DNA of 10,604 nt, from the NCBI GenBank assembly GCA_026000755.1, contig BNZC01000032.1:1-10604 (forward strand), given 5' to 3'. The stretch is from Clostridia bacterium (lineage in GTDB: Bacteria > Bacillota > Clostridia > Lachnospirales > Lachnospiraceae). The position numbers and the translations under genes were made by a program. The notes beneath the pieces are model-generated. The model did no database searches. It saw only the letters and a list, made by a program, of their open reading frames with translations, and was not told the DNA's origin. Shown piece by piece: positions 6,023 through 10,604 of this stretch (the stretch's first letter is position 1; every line of letters starts with the position of its first letter).

Positions 6023-7681
6023 TTAGTACCCCCCCAACGGGAAACTCCTTAAATCCGATTCACTAAGACCCCGCAAGAGTATCATAAAGAAGAAATATAT
6101 CACCATTCCAAGTACAATGGAAAGCCCTGTGGCAAGTGCCGACAACAATCGTTCCGATATTCCTCCCATTTGCGTCAGCTTCATCAAGAGGTGATAGACT
6201 CCATATACACCCCCCCCCATGAAGAGAGAAGATATGGCGGGTATCACAAAAGTTCTCGGAATCTCTTGACGATAGCGGGCATATTTTTTGATGGAACGCC
6301 CATTTAAGAAACACATCAACAGAGAGAAGAACGTATTTGCCAAAACCACGGCATAGATATTCAGATCCGCCACAAGCATTAAGCCCACCAACAGCACGAC
6401 ATGAGCAATCAAGGAAAACACGGCATGGGTCACGGGAACTTTCATGCGGTTTAGCCCCTGTAAGACTGCATTTGACAGGGTGGAAATGGAATAAAACACA
6501 ATAGAGATGGCTCCTGCCTGAATCAGACGTGCAGGAAGAATGCGCCCGTCATGAAATAAAAGCTGTAAAATAGGTGATGCCAATACGCCGATTCCCACGG
6601 CACATGGCAAGGAAACAATCATGATATAGCGCATAGCTACATGAATTTTACGCCTTACCATACGCATATCTGACTCCGCAAATGCCGTGGCAATACTGGG
6701 TACGCTGGAGGCCGCTAAGGCGGAGGCAATGGCAATGGGTACATTAACCAAGGTGCGGTATTTCATGGAAAAAATCCCCCACATACCACTGTACGTCACC
6801 TCTTCATAGCCCTGACGTGCCGCCAAATGCTTAAAAACACCCATGTCAATAATATTACTGATATTGTATACGGTGGTACTAAGCAAAACCGGCACAATCG
6901 TAAATAGTAAAACCTTAAAGACCGTGGCGTAGCTTTCCGTATGGGTATTTTCTCCATGAAAATTTTGCTCCTGCCTAATTCGTTTCTTAAAACCGGGACG
7001 GTAAATCAAAAACACCACGAGCATGAAAAGCAGAGCAATCATTGCTCCTGCTCCCGTTCCTATGGTACCGCCTGCCGCACCGTATGCCTGTGCATAGGAA
7101 TCCGGATTTCCAAGAACTGCCCCTATCCGTTTACCATAGCCAAACAGCATAACTGCCATCCAGATGCTGACTACGGCATTTATAATCTGCTCCAGTAACT
7201 GGGAAATCGCACTTGGCATCATAGTTCCCATACCTTGGAAAAAGCCGCGGATTACGCCTAATATCGCCACAATAAGCAAGGTAGGTGCAAGGACTTGCAA
7301 GGCAAATACGCTAAGAGGTGTCTTTAGGTAAACCGTAATCTCCCTTGCCCCGAAATACACGATAAGTCCTGCCAAGGTTCCCGTTACAATGGCAAAGAGC
7401 AACGCCCCCTTAAAAATCCGAAAGGCGTTCTTTCGCTCCCGCATTGCCATACGAGTGGATACCAATTTTGAAACAGCAAGGGGCAGGCTGTAGGAAGAAA
7501 TCAACAGCAAAATACTGTAGACTTCCATTGCCGCCCCATAATAATCGCTTCCATGATCCCCAAAAATTGCGGTTAGCGGAATCCGATAAATCAAACCGAT
7601 GATACGGCTAATCATAGATGCGATTGCTAAAATAGAGCCTTGTACTAAAAATGCGGATTCCGTTTTCCTATTTGATGCCAT
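6023..7681 (-). CDS. SpoVB/YtgP-type polysaccharide or lipid II flippase (MOP superfamily)
   Basis: This 552-residue multi-spanning membrane protein has about 14 hydrophobic segments by eye and the length expected of the SpoVB/YtgP branch of the MATE/MOP flippases. Family stretches are ISRIIGLIYRIPL near residue 25, SYSLPLAVSKLVS near 63, GVIRGFFQG near 142-150 and SQLLEQI near 159. Bacillus YtgP flips lipid II and SpoVB is needed for spore cortex synthesis; which role applies here is not clear. ATG 7681 has GGAGAT six bases upstream and follows the lipoprotein stop by 16 bases, so the two are probably co-transcribed. The gene contains a run of nine G at 6210-6218 (minus strand) and one of seven G at 6029-6035, which are possible slippage sites. 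Confidence 0.88.
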   Translation of the reverse strand: MASNRKTESAFLVQGSILAIASMISRIIGLIYRIPLTAIFGDHGSDYYGAAMEVYSILLLISSYSLPLAVSKLVSTRMAMRERKNAFRIFKGALLFAIVTGTLAGLIVYFGAREITVYLKTPLSVFALQVLAPTLLIVAILGVIRGFFQGMGTMMPSAISQLLEQIINAVVSIWMAVMLFGYGKRIGAVLGNPDSYAQAYGAAGGTIGTGAGAMIALLFMLVVFLIYRPGFKKRIRQEQNFHGENTHTESYATVFKVLLFTIVPVLLSTTVYNISNIIDMGVFKHLAARQGYEEVTYSGMWGIFSMKYRTLVNVPIAIASALAASSVPSIATAFAESDMRMVRRKIHVAMRYIMIVSLPCAVGIGVLASPILQLLFHDGRILPARLIQAGAISIVFYSISTLSNAVLQGLNRMKVPVTHAVFSLIAHVVLLVGLMLVADLNIYAVVLANTFFSLLMCFLNGRSIKKYARYRQEIPRTFVIPAISSLFMGGGVYGVYHLLMKLTQMGGISERLLSALATGLSIVLGMVIYFFFMILLRGLSESDLRSFPLGGY

Positions 7682-7697
7682 AAACTATCTCCAAGTT

Positions 7698-8807
7698 TTA
7701 ATCTACTGCTGCGTTTCGCTCTTCTTCACTCTGATACACTGCAAATTTATCTTTTAGGTTATCCTGCTGAATGCAAACCCAAGTTTTTCCCTGATTTAAG
7801 GTGATTTCCAGCCCTGCTTCATTATAATAACGAGCGGGTTCTTTTTCACTGGCTTTCTTCCAAGTCACATCAATCACTTTTCCGTTTGTGATATATTTTC
7901 CGCTACCCTCACCTACTGTATCAATATCCAGATAGCCGTTTTTATCCGCATTTCTCCAAGTGCAATACTGCACCAAGATATTCTTTACCGCAAGCTTGGC
8001 ATTGTCCGCCCCTGCATCTACCTGCTCTTTTTTGTATTCATAACGATAATACAAACCATCTTCCGGATGATACACAAACCAAGGCTTATCCACTAAATAC
8101 CCGGGCTTTACAAGCAAAGCATCCGCTCCACTTGACAGATTTACTTCATTTTCTTCCGGTGCAAACAGATAATGCCCTTTGTAGCTGTCGTTATAGGTGG
8201 TGCGATAGCCCTTCTTCGCCGTTGCGGCCTTTAAGCCCTCATCGCTGGTAAATGCATTGTGAGGGGATTTACGGTTCTTGTCCCGATAAAAGGAGGACTG
8301 CACCGAGGAATCCATGCCGCTGATGTTGTCCACATCTTCTCTCGCCAGAATCGGAACAGCATAGGCAGACTGACCGAAATGGGCATAAATAGCATCAAAT
8401 TCCAAGGCAAAAAATATAAAATAATGACGACAGCTTCGATTAGAACCGATTTTATCCAAACCGCTTGTATCTTGAAAAATCGCCATAAGGCGTGTTAAGC
8501 CACCCTCCACGGGAACTTCATAAATGATGTCCGCCTTTGAAATGCCGTATTGGGGCAGGGCATCTACCGTATTGCCAATCATAACCGCATAGGGTCTTTG
8601 CTTTGCCACCGCCTCATCAATCCACTGACCCGTGGTATAACTCCTTGCCTTGCCTACCGGATCCTTGGGCAATTCCGGCTCCGGTTCCGGCTCCGGTGTT
8701 GTCTCTGCTACCGGTTCCGGCTCCGGGGCTTTCTTCTTTCCACACCCCGGCAACAACACCATTGTCGCTAGGATACACAATAGTATCCAAAATACTCTCT
8801 TTTTCAT
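7698..8807 (-). CDS. DUF3048 (YerB-like) lipoprotein
   Basis: This 369-residue secreted lipoprotein has a basic start (MKKR), a hydrophobic core and the lipobox LLPGC with lipidated Cys22. A proline/glutamate linker (repeated EP, about residues 28-46) then lifts the domain off the membrane. The mature part carries DUF3048 features: RPYAVMIGNTVDALPQYGISKADIIYE (residues 71-97), the segment GGLTRLMAIFQ (102-112), GSNRSCRHYF (122-131) and a later C-terminal half with ISGMD and WVCIQQ. The family includes Bacillus YerB; its biochemical role is not established. ATG 8807 is preceded by GAGG at eight bases. It probably heads a unit with the flippase gene. The linker is encoded by a low-complexity GC-rich repeat at about 8670-8730. 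Confidence 0.88.
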   Translation of the reverse strand: MKKRVFWILLCILATMVLLPGCGKKKAPEPEPVAETTPEPEPEPELPKDPVGKARSYTTGQWIDEAVAKQRPYAVMIGNTVDALPQYGISKADIIYEVPVEGGLTRLMAIFQDTSGLDKIGSNRSCRHYFIFFALEFDAIYAHFGQSAYAVPILAREDVDNISGMDSSVQSSFYRDKNRKSPHNAFTSDEGLKAATAKKGYRTTYNDSYKGHYLFAPEENEVNLSSGADALLVKPGYLVDKPWFVYHPEDGLYYRYEYKKEQVDAGADNAKLAVKNILVQYCTWRNADKNGYLDIDTVGEGSGKYITNGKVIDVTWKKASEKEPARYYNEAGLEITLNQGKTWVCIQQDNLKDKFAVYQSEEERNAAVD

Positions 8808-8830
8808 ACGCTCATCCTCTGCTTTCTAAG

Positions 8831-8860
8831 ATTAAATAGTTTACGAAAATAGTTTTTCAA
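8831..8860 (-). promoter_or_regulatory. Likely promoter of the YerB-like lipoprotein gene
   Basis: On the minus strand the -35 box TTGAAA (8855-8860), an 18-base spacer and the -10 box TTTAAT (8831-8836) each differ from consensus at one position. Transcription would start near 8824, about 17 bases before ATG 8807, leaving just enough room for the ribosome binding site. Confidence 0.5.
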
Positions 8861-8864
8861 TTAC

Positions 8865-8879
8865 CGAAACTGCGTTTCG
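8865..8879. other. Short hairpin upstream of the lipoprotein promoter
   Basis: CGAAAC and GTTTCG pair across a three-base loop, immediately upstream of the -35 box. It may be the end of the ybeY transcript or a small operator-like palindrome. There is no T-run after it on the minus strand. Confidence 0.35.
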
Positions 8880-8902
8880 ATAAGCATATATCCATGAAGC
8901 CT

Positions 8903-8922
8903 TATAGGCTATCAAGCCTATA
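8903..8922. terminator. Hairpin after ybeY, possible weak terminator
   Basis: TATAGGCT (8903-8910) and AGCCTATA (8915-8922) form a perfect 8-bp stem with a four-base loop, 13 bases beyond the ybeY stop. The canonical downstream T-run is lacking, so it may instead protect the RNA end. A new promoter downstream fits a transcription boundary here. Confidence 0.4.
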
Positions 8923-8935
8923 TATTCTATAGTCT

Positions 8936-9430
8936 TTATCTCCCAATTCCTATAGCACTCAATATATTTTCCTGTATCCGTTCCATATGCTCGGCTTCCT
9001 CTACACTTTCATGGTCATAGCCCAACAGATGAAGCAGACTATGCAAAACCAAAAATGCAAATTCTCGTTTTTCACTGTGTCCATATTCTTTCGCTTGTGC
9101 TTTCATTTTCGGAACACACAATACCATATCACCAAGGAGAGCTTCTCCGCTATCCGGATCAAAATTTCCTTGGGTCTTTTCTATATCAGAAAAATCTCCT
9201 GCTTTCCTGAAGTCAATCATGGGAAATGATAGGACATCTGTCACCCTGTCAATTCCCCGCTGCTCTTTGTTCATCTGCCTTATTTCCTCTTCACCCACCA
9301 AAAGAATGCTTAACTCAAATTCATAAGGAACAGCAAAAGTGTCGGCTGCCGCCTCTATGACTTGCCCGGCAAGTTGCTCTAATGGAAAGGAATATTCTCC
9401 CTCATACTCCTCTTCAACCAAAATCGTCAA
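8936..9430 (-). CDS. ybeY: YbeY, rRNA maturation endoribonuclease
   Basis: YbeY is a zinc-dependent single-strand endoribonuclease involved in 16S rRNA 3'-end maturation and ribosome quality control in the cytoplasm. The 164-residue protein is full length. It carries the zinc motif HSLLHLLGYDH (residues 130-140, H130, H134 and H140) and the conserved RGIDRVTDVLSFPM (58-71) and GDMVLCVPK (100-108). The start is TTG 9430, with AAAGGAGG upstream; no in-frame ATG precedes the conserved part. The ribosome binding site lies in a second, non-coding copy of the 3' end of the upstream HD gene, whose original stop overlapped this TTG as TTGA. The order HD gene, ybeY matches the pgpH-ybeY neighbourhood common in Firmicutes. 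Confidence 0.96.
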   Translation of the reverse strand: MTILVEEEYEGEYSFPLEQLAGQVIEAAADTFAVPYEFELSILLVGEEEIRQMNKEQRGIDRVTDVLSFPMIDFRKAGDFSDIEKTQGNFDPDSGEALLGDMVLCVPKMKAQAKEYGHSEKREFAFLVLHSLLHLLGYDHESVEEAEHMERIQENILSAIGIGR

Positions 9431-9476
9431 AACAAATCCGCCTCCTTTACCAAAAATTTCCTTATCTTCAAAACAG
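9420..9476 (-). repeat. Junction repeat, relic HD-gene tail next to ybeY
   Basis: Restoring one lost base lets the minus strand read LFLKIRKFLVKEADLF and stop, a near copy of the true HD-protein C-terminus LFLKVRDFLVKEADLF. The 37 bases 9420-9456 match 9500-9536 with two mismatches at an offset of 80; the remainder is more diverged. It supplies the AAAGGAGG and the TTGA overlap for ybeY. Confidence 0.85.
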
Positions 9477-9499
9477 CCTCTTCTTACTTAAGTCTTTCT

Positions 9500-9557
9500 A
9501 AAATCGTCAAAACAAATCCGCTTCCTTTACTAAAAAGTCCCGAACCTTCAAAAACAG
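9500..9557 (-). repeat. Junction repeat, genuine HD-gene 3' end
   Basis: This copy is contiguous with the intact HD frame and includes its TGA at 9507-9509. The overlapping TTG at 9510 begins a nine-codon relic (M T I L E R L K, then stop at 9484) whose first four residues equal those of YbeY. This supports an ancestral direct overlap of the two genes. Confidence 0.85.
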
Positions 9558-10604
9558 ATTCATACTAAGTCCGGATTTATCATAAATGCCTTGGGTGGAA
9601 TATTCATTTAAGGTCTGGTAAATCAGCATATCCTTATTCCATTCACTGGAAAGCTGGGTGTGATCCAATAATTCAAACTTGGTCAGAATTCGATCCACCA
9701 TATGAACCAAGGCGGATTCCACCGTAGAGGGTAGGTATTTCTCTGCATTGTACTCCCCTATGATCTGCACAAGTTCCGGCAAAAACCCATGACCCACAGC
9801 TGACTTTATGCCATTTTCCACATGAGGTTCTCCCTCCATCTGCCCCAAGCGATAATAAAAACCTGCCGCCGCCGCAAGCTTGGCATCTGCACCAATACAG
9901 GCTGCACACGCCCCTGCATTTCTGGCAACTCGTTTTGCGTGTTCGTAATCCGTCGGAGAGAACGTTTTCATTTCAAGAGCTAACTCATAGGTCCCTTTCA
10001 TGATACGGTTTAAGATCTGATCTCTTCGCTTCCCTACCTTGTCACTAAATACCCGAGCCAAGAAAACCACCAATCCGCTGACAATCAGACCCCCAAAAAG
10101 AGCCACTACAAGAAGCCCTATACCGTCATATTCCGTCGGCAATTTTGCCAAAGCCCGTTTTAAGAAAGGATAGCTTGACTTCGCCTGAAAGCCCGCTTCA
10201 CTATCCAAATAAGAAAAGACCGTAATTAACGAAAAACTCCCTAAAAGCATCATAAAACAGCCCCAAAGCAATTTCTTGCCTTTTTGCAAATGCTCCACAA
10301 TCACGCAGGCACAAATGCACAGAACACAATAACAGGACAGGAGATAGATACTCCCCTCCCCTGTCATCACCAATAAAATCGAACAATAAATGCCTATCAT
10401 CAAACCAATAAAAGAGGTGGATACCAGAGTCATCAAAGCCGATGCCGCCGCCACCGGTTGAAGATAGGGTGCAAACAAACAGCTTACGATAATCCCTTGG
10501 CAAGCAATGGCATATGCCAAGGCAATACGGGCAAAATTCCCCGCCTTTTCATCCAAAATCCCCTTATCCAAACGGTTTTTTTCCATATTTACAGCAAGCA
10601 AGAG
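9507..10604 (-). CDS. PgpH-like 7TM/HD-type membrane protein, degenerate HD, 5' end outside window
   Basis: The frame is open to the window edge. From the in-frame ATG at 10586 there are 359 residues: about six hydrophobic segments within residues 18-180, then a cytoplasmic HD-fold region (about 200-310). Its layout and position before ybeY match Bacillus PgpH/YqfF, a cyclic di-AMP phosphodiesterase of about 700 residues. The metal-binding residues are mostly lost: the usual YHDIGK reads YYRLGQ (244-249), so H-D is Y-R, and the later SH site reads EY. H216 and D298 remain. It is therefore predicted to be catalytically dead and perhaps a ligand sensor or scaffold. No ribosome binding site precedes ATG 10586, so the true start, with any extracellular domain, probably lies beyond the edge. 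The 3' end exists twice. Confidence 0.75.
   Translation of the reverse strand, partial: LLLAVNMEKNRLDKGILDEKAGNFARIALAYAIACQGIIVSCLFAPYLQPVAAASALMTLVSTSFIGLMIGIYCSILLVMTGEGSIYLLSCYCVLCICACVIVEHLQKGKKLLWGCFMMLLGSFSLITVFSYLDSEAGFQAKSSYPFLKRALAKLPTEYDGIGLLVVALFGGLIVSGLVVFLARVFSDKVGKRRDQILNRIMKGTYELALEMKTFSPTDYEHAKRVARNAGACAACIGADAKLAAAAGFYYRLGQMEGEPHVENGIKSAVGHGFLPELVQIIGEYNAEKYLPSTVESALVHMVDRILTKFELLDHTQLSSEWNKDMLIYQTLNEYSTQGIYDKSGLSMNLFLKVRDFLVKEADLF
10243..10341. repeat. Internal partner of the 99-bp inverted repeat at 1-99
   Basis: These 99 bases lie inside the HD-gene reading frame, around residues 82-115 counted from ATG 10586, where they encode membrane segments without interruption. This copy is therefore the authentic one and the copy at the left edge is the misplaced one. 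Confidence 0.9.

Noticed and set aside
5830..6066. 78-codon plus-strand ORF in the gap before the bofC-like gene
   Set aside because: No ribosome binding site, low-complexity hydrophobic translation from AT-rich DNA, and it runs into the flippase 3' end.
8550..8839. Plus-strand ORFs rich in proline and arginine opposite the lipoprotein start
   Set aside because: They are antisense shadows of the EP-repeat linker of the YerB-like lipoprotein.
1..10604. CRISPR array, tRNA, rRNA, insertion sequence or integrase attachment site
   Set aside because: No regularly spaced repeats, cloverleaf, rRNA-like tracts or transposase/integrase frames were seen; the array is expected beyond the left edge after cas2.

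Overview
The window looks like chromosomal DNA from a spore-former-type Clostridium relative, most likely a Lachnospiraceae-like Firmicute. This is inferred from a PgpH-like membrane HD gene followed by ybeY, a DUF3048 (YerB-like) lipoprotein, a SpoVB/YtgP-type flippase, a BofC-domain protein, strong AGGAGG-type ribosome binding sites and moderately AT-rich DNA. No rRNA, tRNA, transposase or CRISPR array was seen. All real genes lie on the minus strand, so transcription runs from high to low coordinates.

Right part (about 5400-10604), housekeeping: the 3' portion of a 7TM/HD-type membrane protein whose HD residues are lost; the rRNA-maturation endonuclease ybeY; a YerB-like lipoprotein with its own likely promoter; a MATE/MOP-superfamily flippase; and a small membrane-anchored BofC_C-domain protein.

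Left part (100-5410), the start of a type I-C CRISPR-Cas operon: cas3 (HD nuclease plus helicase), cas5c and the first ~170 codons of cas8c. The expected cas7, cas4, cas1, cas2 and array would lie beyond the left edge. The bofC-like stop codon touches the cas3 start, so the operon sits flush against a chromosomal gene. Between cas3 and cas5c, which are normally adjacent, sits a 566-codon AAA-ATPase-like/PD-(D/E)XK gene with its own near-consensus promoter.

Two structural oddities stand out. (1) At two unrelated gene junctions (cas5c/cas8c and HD gene/ybeY) the 3' end of the upstream gene is present twice in tandem, as a diverged copy, with periods of 74 and 80 bp. Each copy ends in the same stop/start overlap (ATGA or TTGA). 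At the cas junction this leaves a 25-codon ORF that overlaps its neighbours by ATGA on both sides. (2) Bases 1-99 are an exact reverse complement of 10243-10341, inside the HD gene. They cut cas8c off mid-gene, which is most simply an assembly or library chimera. No wholly new system is proven; the ATPase/nuclease inside the I-C operon and the duplicated junctions are the best leads.
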